Below, piece after piece: positions 25,735 to 35,710 of a stretch of 64,000 nucleotides of DNA. Origin of the DNA: Pedobacter sp. ok626 (GTDB taxonomy: Bacteria; Bacteroidota; Bacteroidia; Sphingobacteriales; Sphingobacteriaceae); the NCBI RefSeq assembly GCF_900100435.1, contig NZ_FNEX01000003.1, positions 186,001 to 250,000 of the forward strand, given 5' to 3'. Below the pieces are notes generated by a model. The model saw only the letters and a program-made list of their open reading frames with translations, made no database searches and was not told the origin of the DNA. Positions within the stretch are counted from its first letter, which is position 1. The number at the start of each line of letters is the position of its first letter. Both the position numbers and the translations under genes were made by a program.

Positions 25735-27528
25735 ATGAAAACAGGCTACTTGCTCCCGCTCATCGTTGCCATTCTCCTTTTTAGCTGTCAAAACAAAACA
25801 AAAAAAGATAAAGCCGATGCCATATATTTTGGTGGAACTATCATAACCATGGAAGATGCAAATCCCACTGTAGAAGCCGTTGTTGTAAAAGACGGAAAAA
25901 TCATATTTACCGGAAAAAAAACTGAAGCCGACCAATATCTGGGTGATTCAACAAAAACATACGACCTTAAAGGCAAAACGCTTTTACCTGGCTTTATTGA
26001 TGCACATGGCCACATCACTTCCCGCGCGGGAATGATTCAGGCTATCGACTTGTCACCAAGCCCTTATGGTACAGTAAATTCTATTCCGGATTTACAAAAC
26101 ACAGTAAAAAAATACATCAAAGACCATAAAATTCCAGCAGGCCTTCCCCTTATTGGCAATGGTTATGATGATGCCATTATGATAAAGCATAGACATCCAA
26201 CCCGGCAGGAACTGGATGCCATCAGCGAAACCAACCCAATCATTACTATACATGCATCTGGTCATGCCGCCGTTGCGAATTCAGCTATGCTTAAATTTGT
26301 TGGCATTGAAGAAAATGCTAACGACCCTGCAGGTGGACATTATGGCCGGGATCAAAAAACAGGGAAATTAAATGGAAAATTAGAAGAGAACGCCTGTTTT
26401 ACAGCATTGCTAACGCTGACAAAAAAAATGAGCAAAGATCAGGGTGCTAAAATAGCTAAGATGGAAGATACTTATGTTTTAGATGGAGACACCAATCTTA
26501 CTCAATCCATGAAAAACCTGATGATTGCCCAGGACGAATGGTTAAGCTATGGTCAAACTACAATTTGCGACGGTAGAACAATGGGTGAAAGTGTTTCCCT
26601 TTTAAAAGAAGCGGCAGCCAAAAAACTGCTAAAAGCAGATCTTGTTTATTTTCCTGATTTTGAATATTTCAAGAAAGACTTTGACAAATTCAAACCGGAA
26701 TACATGAAGTATAATAACCGCTTAAAACTTGGTGGCTTTAAGTTCTCCGACGATGGATCCCCCCAAGGTAAAACTGCCTGGTTAACTATACCTTACCTGA
26801 TTCCACCTGCAGGCCAGAGACCAGATTACAAAGGATTCCCGATATTTACAGATTCAGTTTTGTATAATGACTTAAAAATACTTTTTTCAAACGGCATAAC
26901 CGCTCAGCTACATGTCAATGGCGATGCAGCGATAGATCAGGCGATCAGGGTAATTAAAAAATTAAAAGATGAAGGCATCTATAAGCCTGAACTGCGAGCA
27001 GCATTAATTCACGTTCAAAATAGTCGCCCAGACCATATTCAAAAAATCAAAGACATCGGAGTGATTCCTTCCTATTTTTCAACGCAGGTCTATTTATGGG
27101 GAGATTGGCATTATTCTAGCGTTTTTGGTCCTGAAAGAGCAGCTTTTATCAGCCCCGCAAATTCTGCACTAAAAGCTGGTATAATTTTCACAATGCATCA
27201 TGATTCACCAGTTACCCCTCCGGATCTGCTTACATCTGTATACGCTGCCGTAAATAGAAAAACTCGTTCAGGAAGGATACTTGGTCCCAACGAACGAATT
27301 AAGCCGATAGAAGCGCTTAAAGCGATTACCATTAACGCAGCTTATCAATACCACGAAGAAGACACTAAAGGATCACTAAAAGTTGGCAAGTTTGCCGATA
27401 TGGTAATTCTCGATCAAGATCCATTAACCATAAATCCTGAAAAAATAAGAGAGATTAAGGTATTAGAAACCATAAAGGAAGGGAAATCCCTTTATAAAAG
27501 GGGTTTAAATAAAACAACAAGCGGTTGA
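25735..27528 (+). CDS. Lipoprotein amidohydrolase (Amidohydro_3, YtcJ-like)
   Basis: 597 aa from the ATG at 25735 (a TTG at 25702 would spoil the signal peptide). The N-terminus MKTGYLLPLIVAILLFSC is a lipoprotein signal with the acylated Cys in LFSC, so the enzyme is membrane-anchored outside the cytoplasm. Metal-dependent hydrolase marks: FIDAHGHI (HxH), GYDDAIM, LHVNGDAAIDQAI, IHVQ and the C-terminal MHHDSPVTPPD followed by LKVGKFADMVILDQDP. Relatives hydrolyse amides or related bonds in diverse small molecules; the substrate is unknown. The 3' end overlaps the convergent GNAT gene by 37 bp. Confidence 0.9.
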   Translation: MKTGYLLPLIVAILLFSCQNKTKKDKADAIYFGGTIITMEDANPTVEAVVVKDGKIIFTGKKTEADQYLGDSTKTYDLKGKTLLPGFIDAHGHITSRAGMIQAIDLSPSPYGTVNSIPDLQNTVKKYIKDHKIPAGLPLIGNGYDDAIMIKHRHPTRQELDAISETNPIITIHASGHAAVANSAMLKFVGIEENANDPAGGHYGRDQKTGKLNGKLEENACFTALLTLTKKMSKDQGAKIAKMEDTYVLDGDTNLTQSMKNLMIAQDEWLSYGQTTICDGRTMGESVSLLKEAAAKKLLKADLVYFPDFEYFKKDFDKFKPEYMKYNNRLKLGGFKFSDDGSPQGKTAWLTIPYLIPPAGQRPDYKGFPIFTDSVLYNDLKILFSNGITAQLHVNGDAAIDQAIRVIKKLKDEGIYKPELRAALIHVQNSRPDHIQKIKDIGVIPSYFSTQVYLWGDWHYSSVFGPERAAFISPANSALKAGIIFTMHHDSPVTPPDLLTSVYAAVNRKTRSGRILGPNERIKPIEALKAITINAAYQYHEEDTKGSLKVGKFADMVILDQDPLTINPEKIREIKVLETIKEGKSLYKRGLNKTTSG

Positions 27529-27932
27529 GCATGCATATAATCAATACCTTCATAGAATTTCATTGATGGCATAAACTTGTGGGTCATTAACGTGATTGTA
27601 CCTATCCCATTTTCAAGTGCATATTGCTCTGCATATTTCATCAAAGTTCTGCCATATCCTTTCTTTTGCGAATATGGCGCAATAAATAACTCATCAATAT
27701 AAAGTTGTCCGCCTGTCCACCAAGTCTTCGTATGCGCAAACATTGCACCTGCAAAAACATCATCATCGTATAAAAGAAAGCCTTTAAATTGAGGCGAAGA
27801 ATAGTATTCCTTCAAATACATCAAAGCATCTTTAAGTTCCCAATGATAATTCCATGGCGCTTCATTATAGGTCTGAACAAATATTTCTGCGCAATTTTCA
27901 ATATCTTTTTCTGTTATCGGCTGGATGGTCAT
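27492..27932 (-). CDS. GNAT-family N-acetyltransferase
   Basis: 146 aa. Seen: FAGAMFAHTKTW, the substrate strand LYIDELFIAPYSQKKGYGRTLM with the acetyl-CoA loop Q-K-K-G-Y-G, and the terminal MKFYEGIDY. The substrate is unknown. It is convergent with the amidohydrolase gene and overlaps its last 37 bp. The C-terminal fold is complete only with this overlap, so the overlap is real. It lies 22 bp downstream of the NRPS start-distal end, on the same strand as NRPS and just after its stop. Confidence 0.85.
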   Translation of the reverse strand: MTIQPITEKDIENCAEIFVQTYNEAPWNYHWELKDALMYLKEYYSSPQFKGFLLYDDDVFAGAMFAHTKTWWTGGQLYIDELFIAPYSQKKGYGRTLMKYAEQYALENGIGTITLMTHKFMPSMKFYEGIDYMHAQPLVVLFKPLL

Positions 27933-27954
27933 AACCTCAATTTAGGGTAATCAA

Positions 27955-30642
27955 TTAACAATTATTTAGCGCTTCCTGGAGTTTTTTCCCAAATTCCCGA
28001 ACATGAGGCTGATGTAGCATAGTAGCATGGTCTCCTGGAACATCAAAGACTTTCACTCCATTTTTCGCATATTTATGCCAGCTCAGGTATTTAAAATCAT
28101 CCACAAAATAGACGCGTTTTTCAGCTTTAAAGAGATAGATTCGATTGTTAAATGGTTCCATATAATAAGCTTTAAATGCTTCCTGATGCTTTTGATTAAT
28201 TGCATTGATATGGCTGTAAACACCCTCATTTTTGGGATCCTTTTTTAAACCCAACTTATAAAAAACCTTATATATCCTATTTAAGAACAAGTTATACTGG
28301 TAACTTAAAGTGTCTAAAGGATCTTTAAAGAAGGATTTCAAAATCCAGAGTAGCTTGGGGATCTGTCGTTTAATTTTCCTTGGTAGCTTTACACGCCATG
28401 ACTTGTTGTAAAAAGCATTTTCTGCATCTGTATCAAAAATTCCCAGCATCTTCACTTCTTTTCCAAGCGCAGTCAGTTGCCTGGCCATTTCGATCGCCAC
28501 ATAGCCCCCAAACGAATAGCCAGCTATGGCATAAGGGCCATTAGGATTATGTTCTATAATTTCATCTACATAATGACCAGCAATATCGCCCATGGTTTTA
28601 ATATCCTGCTGCACTCCATTCAGATCTGCAGGCTGTAAGCCATATAATGGCTGTTCGGCATCTACATATTTAGCCAGATCATTAAAACTCAACACATACA
28701 GACCATCTCCGTGTATGATATATAAGGGCATCTTATTTCCTGTAGGTTTGATCGGAATAAGCGATTGCGATTTTCGAACTTCATCCGTATCACTTATAGA
28801 GGCCAGTAAGGATAAAATGGTTGGATTTTTAAATAACCTTACCGCAGGGAGCTTGGTGCCTGTTTGTTTTTCAAAGTGAGACATAATCTGAAGGGCCATC
28901 AGGGAGTGTCCACCAAGCTCAAAGAAATTATCTTCAATACCAATATCCGCTATACCAAATACTTCTTCCCATATAGCTGCCATTGTTTTTTCGACTGGAG
29001 TAACGGCTTGGGTATGTGATCGAGCCACCTCCTCTTGTAATTCCATTTCCAATAAAGCTTTCCTATCAATTTTACCGTTAATATTGAGGGGAAACTTTTC
29101 CATAACTACCCATACGGATGGAATCATATAATCTGGTAGACCGTGTTTTAAATCCTCTATGATTACAGCCTTATCAAATTTTTCGAAAGGAACCACAAAA
29201 CCAATCAAATCCTTCTGTCCGTTCTTATTCTTCTTTGCAAGCACTACAGCGCTCTTTAAATGCAGGGATTTATTCAGTAAATACTCAATTTCACCAAGCT
29301 CTACTCTAAATCCGTGGATTTTAACCTGATCATCTTTTCTACCGATGAATTCCATATTCATTTCTGGCAGCATTCGTCCCTGATCCCCTGTCCGATACAT
29401 TTTACCGTCATAGTTCTTATTAAAGGGATCGGCTAAGAAAGCATCGGCAGTTTTTTCCGCACTATTTGCATAACCGCGTGCTACGCCTACGCCCCCAATA
29501 AACAACTCACCTACTTCCCCTTTTGGTACGGGCAGTAGTTGCTCATTAAGAATATAAAAGAAGTTATTTGCTATAGGCCGACCATAAGGAATACTCTTCC
29601 AATTGGCCTCTATTTTTTCGATTGGGAAATAGTTTGACCATACGGTAGCTTCTGTAGCGCCTCCCAAACTAATTACCTTCGCTTTGGTGAAAAAGTGTTT
29701 AATCCTATCAGGCAAATCCAATGGGATCCAGTCGCCACTTAAAAACACCAGTCTTAAATATTCCTGTCTATAATCATTGTTCGTTGACTCCAATTCTCTA
29801 ACCAGATAGTCAATTGTAGAAGGTACAGAATCCCAAAAGGTAATCTGATAATGTTGGAGCATACGCAACAGTTCATTCAGATCATTTACCTGCGCCTGCG
29901 CTGCAATCACTAAGGATCCACCAGCAGCTAAAATTCCAAATATATCATAAACAGAAAGATCAAAACACATAGAGGTGATAAAAAGCAGACGATCATTTGA
30001 TCCAATATCAAAACGATTGTTTACCCATAATACCAGATTTACTGCAGAATGATGTTCGATCATTACCCCTTTAGGTTTCCCGGTCGAACCTGAGGTATAA
30101 ATGATATAAGCCAATTGGCGACTATCAATGGATATATTTAGATTACTTGCACTGTATTTCTCAAATGCAACAGTGCCTATCGCTAAGGACCTTAAATCAG
30201 GCATCAGCGCATTTATCGGATAGGAAATGTCTGTGACCAATAAACTTACCGCAGCATCGGAAAGTATATATTGCTGCCTCTCGATTGGATATTCGGGATC
30301 AACAGGTACATAGGCTCCTCCCGCTTTAAGTATGGCATACATACCTATAACCATTTCAAAGTTCCGTGCAGTCAGCAATCCGATGTTATCACCTGGTTTT
30401 ACACCTAACTCAATAATCCGCCTTGCTAACTGATTTGACTTATCATTCAGCTCCTTATAGGTTAACAATTTACTGCCTAACTGCAAGGCGACATGATCCG
30501 GAGCTTTCGACACTTGTTCTTCAAACAGAATGTTTAGTGTTTTATATATAGGGTAAGGAGTTACAGTATTATTAAACACCGCAAGCTCCTGCAATTCTTC
30601 ATCCGTAAGCTTGGGAAGCGCGTGAGACGATTTATCAGACAT
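27955..30642 (-). CDS. Stand-alone NRPS module, adenylation-thiolation-thioesterase
   Basis: 895 aa from the ATG at 30642 (an upstream TTG at 30744 is less likely). Adenylation domain about 40-530: IYTSGSTGKPKG (A3), FDLSVYDIFG (A4), SLGGATEATVWS (A5), YRTGDQGR (A7), IHGFRVELGEIE (A8) and NGKIDRKAL with the A10 lysine. A carrier domain follows (DNFFELGGHSL, Ser for phosphopantetheine), then a type I thioesterase (GYSFGGYVAIEMAR nucleophile, GDHATM His). No condensation domain is present, although the N-terminus begins like a post-condensation linker. Reading the specificity pocket by eye gives about D-L-Y-D-F-S-L-V-W, close to cysteine-type codes (D-L-Y-N-L-S-L-I-W). It activates one amino acid; the product is unknown. 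Confidence 0.92.
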   Translation of the reverse strand: MSDKSSHALPKLTDEELQELAVFNNTVTPYPIYKTLNILFEEQVSKAPDHVALQLGSKLLTYKELNDKSNQLARRIIELGVKPGDNIGLLTARNFEMVIGMYAILKAGGAYVPVDPEYPIERQQYILSDAAVSLLVTDISYPINALMPDLRSLAIGTVAFEKYSASNLNISIDSRQLAYIIYTSGSTGKPKGVMIEHHSAVNLVLWVNNRFDIGSNDRLLFITSMCFDLSVYDIFGILAAGGSLVIAAQAQVNDLNELLRMLQHYQITFWDSVPSTIDYLVRELESTNNDYRQEYLRLVFLSGDWIPLDLPDRIKHFFTKAKVISLGGATEATVWSNYFPIEKIEANWKSIPYGRPIANNFFYILNEQLLPVPKGEVGELFIGGVGVARGYANSAEKTADAFLADPFNKNYDGKMYRTGDQGRMLPEMNMEFIGRKDDQVKIHGFRVELGEIEYLLNKSLHLKSAVVLAKKNKNGQKDLIGFVVPFEKFDKAVIIEDLKHGLPDYMIPSVWVVMEKFPLNINGKIDRKALLEMELQEEVARSHTQAVTPVEKTMAAIWEEVFGIADIGIEDNFFELGGHSLMALQIMSHFEKQTGTKLPAVRLFKNPTILSLLASISDTDEVRKSQSLIPIKPTGNKMPLYIIHGDGLYVLSFNDLAKYVDAEQPLYGLQPADLNGVQQDIKTMGDIAGHYVDEIIEHNPNGPYAIAGYSFGGYVAIEMARQLTALGKEVKMLGIFDTDAENAFYNKSWRVKLPRKIKRQIPKLLWILKSFFKDPLDTLSYQYNLFLNRIYKVFYKLGLKKDPKNEGVYSHINAINQKHQEAFKAYYMEPFNNRIYLFKAEKRVYFVDDFKYLSWHKYAKNGVKVFDVPGDHATMLHQPHVREFGKKLQEALNNC

Positions 30643-31036
30643 TTGTTCAATTTTAGAGATGAAAAAACCTAAATAATCGACAAGTTTTACATTATAACAT
30701 CGTGTAGTAGCAAACTGTTTTTTTTGAGTAAGATTATTTTGCAATAATAAGACCCGAGATTTTTTTCAGATTTTCATGAGCTTGAAATTGAGGTGATATG
30801 CAAACTTTCCTATGGCCCTACTTGACTATTACTGGTCGTCTATTATGGATTGCAATTTACCGAACAAGGTCCGAACCAGAGTCGAACCAAAGTGGACTTG
30901 GGTACGACGTTGTCACGAGCGACGCTACCAGTCTAATTTATACTCGAAAAAGATTTGAATTTTGAATGGGATCGTAAGCTGCTCTTGACTAGCGCCACCG
31001 CCTATGGATTATGACAGTAAGATACGATTAATTAAC
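30643..31036. other. Intergenic region with three tandem 11-bp repeats
   Basis: About 390 bp between the NRPS start and the terminator of the efflux operon, with no convincing ORF. Bases 30861-30893 hold three head-to-tail 11-mers, CGAACAAGGTC, CGAACCAGAGT and CGAACCAAAGT, i.e. one helical turn apart. The flank to about 30960 is distinctly richer in G+C than the neighbourhood. The repeats lie ~220 bp upstream of the NRPS start. Confidence 0.5.
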
Positions 31037-31077
31037 AAAAAAGCGACTGATTATTTAAAATAACCGGTCGCTTTTTT
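31037..31077. terminator. Terminator of the RND efflux operon
   Basis: AAAAAAGCGAC (31037-31047) pairs with GTCGCTTTTTT (31067-31077), with a further TTATT/AATAA pairing inside. The A- and T-runs make it function in either direction; it follows the stop of the outer-membrane factor gene. Confidence 0.8.
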
Positions 31078-31092
31078 ATATAATTATGGTTC

Positions 31093-32526
31093 TTAATTCC
31101 AACCACCACCCAATGCGCGGTAAACATTTACAACTGCATTTAGCTGCTGTTTTTTTGTTTCAATCAGTTCTAGTCTGGATTGAAGCGCATCACGTTGTGT
31201 CATTAACACTTCAAAATAGTCTGCTCTGGCGGATTTAAACAGATCATTAGAAATATCGATAGACTCCGTAAGTGCTTTAACCTGTTTAGCTTTTAGTTCA
31301 TAACTTTTCTGTAAGTTACTGATGCTAGACAACTGGTTAGCGACCTCAAGATAACCGGTTAAAATGCTACGTTCGTAGTTGTAAACGGCTTGCAGCTGTT
31401 TGGCATTGGCATTTAAATACTCAGCCTTAATTCCATTTCTGTTAATGAGTGGTCCAACCAGATCACCAGCCAACGAATAGGCTAATGATTCTGGGGTTCT
31501 CAATAAGTAGCTCGGATTAAAAGCCTGAAAACCAAGGTTTGCCGAAATACCTAATGAAGGATAAAATTGTGCTTTTGCTATTTTAACATCTAATTTAGCC
31601 GCTGACAATTCGAACTCTGCCTGTTTAATATCGGGACGATTGGCGAGCAACTGAGATGGAATTCCTACCTGAACCACTGGAGGAACCAAATCAGTAAATT
31701 TCCCTTTATCTCTCGCAATCGCCTGTGGATAGCGACCCAATAATAAATTAATTCTATTCTCTGTTTCAATAACCTTTTGCTGGATATCGAATTCAAGGCT
31801 TTTGGAGTTCAAAACCTCGGCTTCAAATTTTCTAACAGCCAGTTCGGTCACTCTTGTAGCCTGCTTCTGTATTTTCATCAACTCCAAGGCATTGCTTTGC
31901 AAAGCAATATTTTTCCTTACAATTTCCAACTCATTATCCTGAGCTAGCAACTCATAATAGGAATTGGCAATCTCGGCAATCAGGTTACTTACCACAAAGT
32001 TCTTACCTTCAACAGTGCCTAAATAACGGTTTACAGCCGCTTGCTTACCATTACGCAGCTTGTGCCAGATATCCGCTTCCCAGCTAGCTTGCAAACCAAA
32101 ATTGTAATCAGGCAATGGATCAGGAACTTCCCTACCCGGTGTAATATCAGTTGAAGCATCACCAGCACCTGAACTGGTATAACGCCCAACTTTTTCTATC
32201 CCTGCTCCTAGCTTGTAGTTTACAACAGGCAATAGTTCTCCCTTTTTTATCCGAATCTCATTCCGGGCAATTTCAATTTCCTGAAGTGTAATATTCAGTT
32301 CTTGATTGTTCTTTAAAGCCGTATCAATCAAGTTGACCAAATATTGATCTTTAAAAAAATCCTGCCATTTGATTTGGGTACTATTTAATGTATCCTTTGA
32401 TCCGGCAAAACTTAAAGGAATCTCCTTATTTTCGGCACGTCCAGCTAGCTGAGGCAATTTACAAGCCGTGTAAGCAGTGCATATCAATACAAAGCCTATG
32501 CTTTTATAGATACTATTTTTTAACAT
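31093..32526 (-). CDS. Outer-membrane efflux lipoprotein (TolC/OprM/NodT family)
   Basis: 477 aa from the ATG at 32526; a TTG at 32535 is the alternative. The N-terminus has a lipoprotein signal ending near TAYTAC-K. Two OEP domains follow: NNQELNITLQEIEIARNEI, NFGLQASWEADIWHKLRNG, LLANRPDIKQAEFELSAAK and FYPSLGISANLGFQ are all standard for the NodT branch. It forms the outer-membrane exit duct of a tripartite pump. The start overlaps the RND gene end by 14 bp, showing coupling. Third gene of the operon adaptor-pump-duct. Confidence 0.93.
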   Translation of the reverse strand: MLKNSIYKSIGFVLICTAYTACKLPQLAGRAENKEIPLSFAGSKDTLNSTQIKWQDFFKDQYLVNLIDTALKNNQELNITLQEIEIARNEIRIKKGELLPVVNYKLGAGIEKVGRYTSSGAGDASTDITPGREVPDPLPDYNFGLQASWEADIWHKLRNGKQAAVNRYLGTVEGKNFVVSNLIAEIANSYYELLAQDNELEIVRKNIALQSNALELMKIQKQATRVTELAVRKFEAEVLNSKSLEFDIQQKVIETENRINLLLGRYPQAIARDKGKFTDLVPPVVQVGIPSQLLANRPDIKQAEFELSAAKLDVKIAKAQFYPSLGISANLGFQAFNPSYLLRTPESLAYSLAGDLVGPLINRNGIKAEYLNANAKQLQAVYNYERSILTGYLEVANQLSSISNLQKSYELKAKQVKALTESIDISNDLFKSARADYFEVLMTQRDALQSRLELIETKKQQLNAVVNVYRALGGGWN

Positions 32527-35500
32527 TGTGTTCAATTTCTTCAGTTAACGGATGTTCTTCTTCAATTTTTATGAGCTTATGCTTTTCTGCTATTTTGCCA
32601 AAAACAAAATACAAACCGGGAATAATTACCACCCCGAAAATGGTACCAAACAACATACCTCCGGCAGCCGCAGAACCAATTGTTCTGTTACCAATCTTTC
32701 CTGGTCCCGTAGCAATCATTAGTGGAATTAACCCAGCAATAAATGCAAAAGAGGTCATCAGAATCGGACGGAAACGGATTTTAGCTCCTTCAAGGGCAGC
32801 GTTTAGCACCGACACACCCTGACTGTGGCGTTGTGCCGCAAATTCTACAATAAGCACCGCATTTTTTCCAAGCAAACCAATCAGCATCACCATCGCAACC
32901 TGAGCATAAATGTTATTCTCCAATCCTAAAACTTTAAGAAAAAGGAATGCACCGAAAAGTCCAGCAGGCAGTGATAGAATTACCGAGAGAGGCAATATAA
33001 AGCTCTCATATTGCGCTGCAAGGACAAGATAAACGAAGCCTAAACAGATGAGAAAAATATAGATTGCTTCATTACCTCTCGATACCTCGTCTTTAGAGAT
33101 CCCTGCCCAATCGATACCAAATCCACGCGGCAATTTTTCCTTTGCCACCTCATTAATCGCCTTAATAGCCTCGCCAGAACTATAACCTGGTGCCGACTGC
33201 CCGCTAATTTCTGAAGCATTGTACATATTATGCCGGGTAATTTCAGATAAACCATAAACCTTTTCCATTCGCATAAAAGCAGAGAAAGGAACCATTTCAT
33301 CACGGCTATTTTTAACAGATAGTTTTAAAATATCCATGGGCAAAGCACGATATTGTGGGAGCGCCTGCACCATTACCTTATACTGTCGATCGTATTTAAT
33401 AAAACTGGTTTCATAATTACTACCTACAAAGGTAGAGAGCGTACTCATGGCGTTATCAATCGTTACCCCCTTTTGCTGAGCAATATCGTTGTCTATACGC
33501 AACATATACTGGGGAAAACTGGCGCTGTAAAAGGTAAATACCGAGGCTAATTCAGGCCGCTTATTTAACTCCCTTACAAAATCCCTACTAACGGTTTCCA
33601 TCTTTTTATAGTCGCCACTTCCAGCCTTATCCAAAAGACGCAGCTCAAAACCACCCGCAGCTCCATAACCAGGTACTGCTGGTGGCTGGAAAAACTCAAT
33701 GGTACCACCTGGGATTGATTTGGCCTTTTTTTCCAACTCCTCTATCACATCCTGAGCAGAGTTTTTACGCTCACTCCATTCTTTAAGATTAATCAGACAA
33801 GTGCCCGAATTTGCCCCTGTACCTTCGGTAAGAATTTCATATCCAGCCAAAGAGGAAACCGATTTTACGCCTTCAATACCTTCAGACACTTTCTGCAGTT
33901 TTTCTGAAATCTCGTTTGTGCGCTCCAAAGTAGAACCCGGAGGAGTTTGAATAATGGCATACACCATCCCCTGATCTTCATTCGGAATAAAACCAGTCGG
34001 CACACTTCCACTTAAGAACCAGATGCCAAAACAAAATGCTACTAATACACCAAACGTAAGTATACGGCGACTAACAATCTTAGTGAGTAGGTTACTATAT
34101 TGACCAGTCAACCTACCAAACCAGCGATTAAAAGCGCCCAGAAATTTATCTATACCAGTTTCCTTTTTATGTTTACCATGATTATTTTTTAACATAATGG
34201 CACACAATGCAGGTGTTAAGGTAAGTGCCACAACACCAGAAAGGATAATTGCGGTTGCCATGGTTATCGAAAATTGCCTGTAAAAAATACCTACTGGTCC
34301 GGACATAAAAGTAACCGGAATAAAAACAGAGGCCATTAAAAAGGTAATCGCAATAATGGCACCGCTAATCTCTTTCATAGCTAGTTGTGTAGCTTTTAAT
34401 GGCGACAACTTAGGCCTGCTTTCCATTTTTGCGTGTACAGCTTCAATCACAACAATTGCATCATCCACTACAACTCCAATCGCCAAAACCAAGGCAAACA
34501 AGGTAATCAGGTTAAGGGTTATGCCAAAAAATTGCATAAACACAAATGTTCCTATAAGGGATACCGGAACTGCAATAGCCGGAATTACGGTCGAGCGCCA
34601 ATCCCCAAGGAATAGAAACACCACCAATCCTACGAGAATAAAGGCCTCTATCAATGTATGTATTACCTTTTCAATCGAGGCATCAAGAAACTTAGACACA
34701 TCATAACTGATTTCATAATCCAGTCCCTTGGGAAAAGAACTTTCCTTTATCTCAGCCATTTTAGCTTTAACATCTTTAATAACCTGACTGGCGTTACTTC
34801 CGTACGACTGTTTCAATACAATTGCAGCAGATGACCGTCCATTCAAATTAGAGTATAGGTCATACATCGAACTACCAAACTCAATATCTGCAACATCTTT
34901 CAAACGTAGTAACTCTCCTTTCGGGTTTGCCCGTAGTACGATATTTTCATATCCATCTTTGGTGCTAAATCTCCCCGGATACTTCAATACATATTCAAAC
35001 GACTGCGAACGTTTACCAGAGCTCTCACCAGTTTTTCCCGGCGAAGCTTCCAGACTCTGTTCATCAAGCGACTTCATCACCTCATCGGCAGAAATGTTAT
35101 AGGCCTGCATACGATCTGGCTTTAACCAAATCCGCATGGCATATTCACGGTTACCCAAAATATCAGCAAAACCTACCCCATCTACCCTTTTCAATTCTGA
35201 AAGTAGATTGATATCTGCAAAGTTGTACAGGAAGTTTTCATTCATCTTAGGATCCTTACTATACAAGTTGATGTACATCAACATATTGGATTCTTCACGA
35301 CTGATTTTAACTCCTTCTCTCACAACCAAAGGAGGCAGCTTATTGGTTACAGCAGCAACCCGGTTTTGAACGTTGAGAGAGGCCTGATTTGGATCAGTAC
35401 CAAGGTTAAATACGACCTGGATGGATGCCTCGCCATCATTACCTGCATCAGAGGCGATGTATTTCATTCCGGGAACGCCATTAAGCGCACGCTCAAGTGG

Positions 35501-35689
35501 AATTACAACTGACTTGATCAGCAACTCATTGTTCGCTCCAGGATATTCTGCGGTAATGTTTACTTTAGGTGGAGAAATTGAAGGAAACTGGGTTACAGGA
35601 AGGTAAGTGATGGCCAATCCACCCAGAAACAAAATTATAAGCGATATCACTATAGAAAGGACGGGCCTTTGTATAAACTTGCCAAACAT
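32513..35689 (-). CDS. RND multidrug efflux pump, HAE1 (AcrB-like) family
   Basis: 1058 aa, full length. Proton-driven inner-membrane exporter. Seen: N-terminal helix FIQRPVLSIVISLIILFLGG, periplasmic porter loops including RMWL-type segment YAMRIWLKPDRMQAYNISADEV, the proton-relay pair GVVVDDAIVVIEAV in TM4, QFFGITLNLITLFALVLAIG, and the second half starting SGSVPTGFIPNEDQG and ending KNAVLIVEFA. All expected charged residues of the proton path that can be seen are present. Usual substrates are lipophilic antibiotics, dyes, detergents and bile salts; specificity cannot be read from sequence. Confidence 0.96.
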   Translation of the reverse strand: MFGKFIQRPVLSIVISLIILFLGGLAITYLPVTQFPSISPPKVNITAEYPGANNELLIKSVVIPLERALNGVPGMKYIASDAGNDGEASIQVVFNLGTDPNQASLNVQNRVAAVTNKLPPLVVREGVKISREESNMLMYINLYSKDPKMNENFLYNFADINLLSELKRVDGVGFADILGNREYAMRIWLKPDRMQAYNISADEVMKSLDEQSLEASPGKTGESSGKRSQSFEYVLKYPGRFSTKDGYENIVLRANPKGELLRLKDVADIEFGSSMYDLYSNLNGRSSAAIVLKQSYGSNASQVIKDVKAKMAEIKESSFPKGLDYEISYDVSKFLDASIEKVIHTLIEAFILVGLVVFLFLGDWRSTVIPAIAVPVSLIGTFVFMQFFGITLNLITLFALVLAIGVVVDDAIVVIEAVHAKMESRPKLSPLKATQLAMKEISGAIIAITFLMASVFIPVTFMSGPVGIFYRQFSITMATAIILSGVVALTLTPALCAIMLKNNHGKHKKETGIDKFLGAFNRWFGRLTGQYSNLLTKIVSRRILTFGVLVAFCFGIWFLSGSVPTGFIPNEDQGMVYAIIQTPPGSTLERTNEISEKLQKVSEGIEGVKSVSSLAGYEILTEGTGANSGTCLINLKEWSERKNSAQDVIEELEKKAKSIPGGTIEFFQPPAVPGYGAAGGFELRLLDKAGSGDYKKMETVSRDFVRELNKRPELASVFTFYSASFPQYMLRIDNDIAQQKGVTIDNAMSTLSTFVGSNYETSFIKYDRQYKVMVQALPQYRALPMDILKLSVKNSRDEMVPFSAFMRMEKVYGLSEITRHNMYNASEISGQSAPGYSSGEAIKAINEVAKEKLPRGFGIDWAGISKDEVSRGNEAIYIFLICLGFVYLVLAAQYESFILPLSVILSLPAGLFGAFLFLKVLGLENNIYAQVAMVMLIGLLGKNAVLIVEFAAQRHSQGVSVLNAALEGAKIRFRPILMTSFAFIAGLIPLMIATGPGKIGNRTIGSAAAGGMLFGTIFGVVIIPGLYFVFGKIAEKHKLIKIEEEHPLTEEIEHNVKK

Positions 35690-35710
35690 AAAATATATAT
35701 AGGAGGTTGA

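Noticed and set aside
30870..30960. tRNA-like words on the minus strand (GGTTCGACTC, TGGTAGCG)
   Set aside because: No acceptor stem or anticodon arm can be formed around them; kept only as part of the 11-bp repeat observation.
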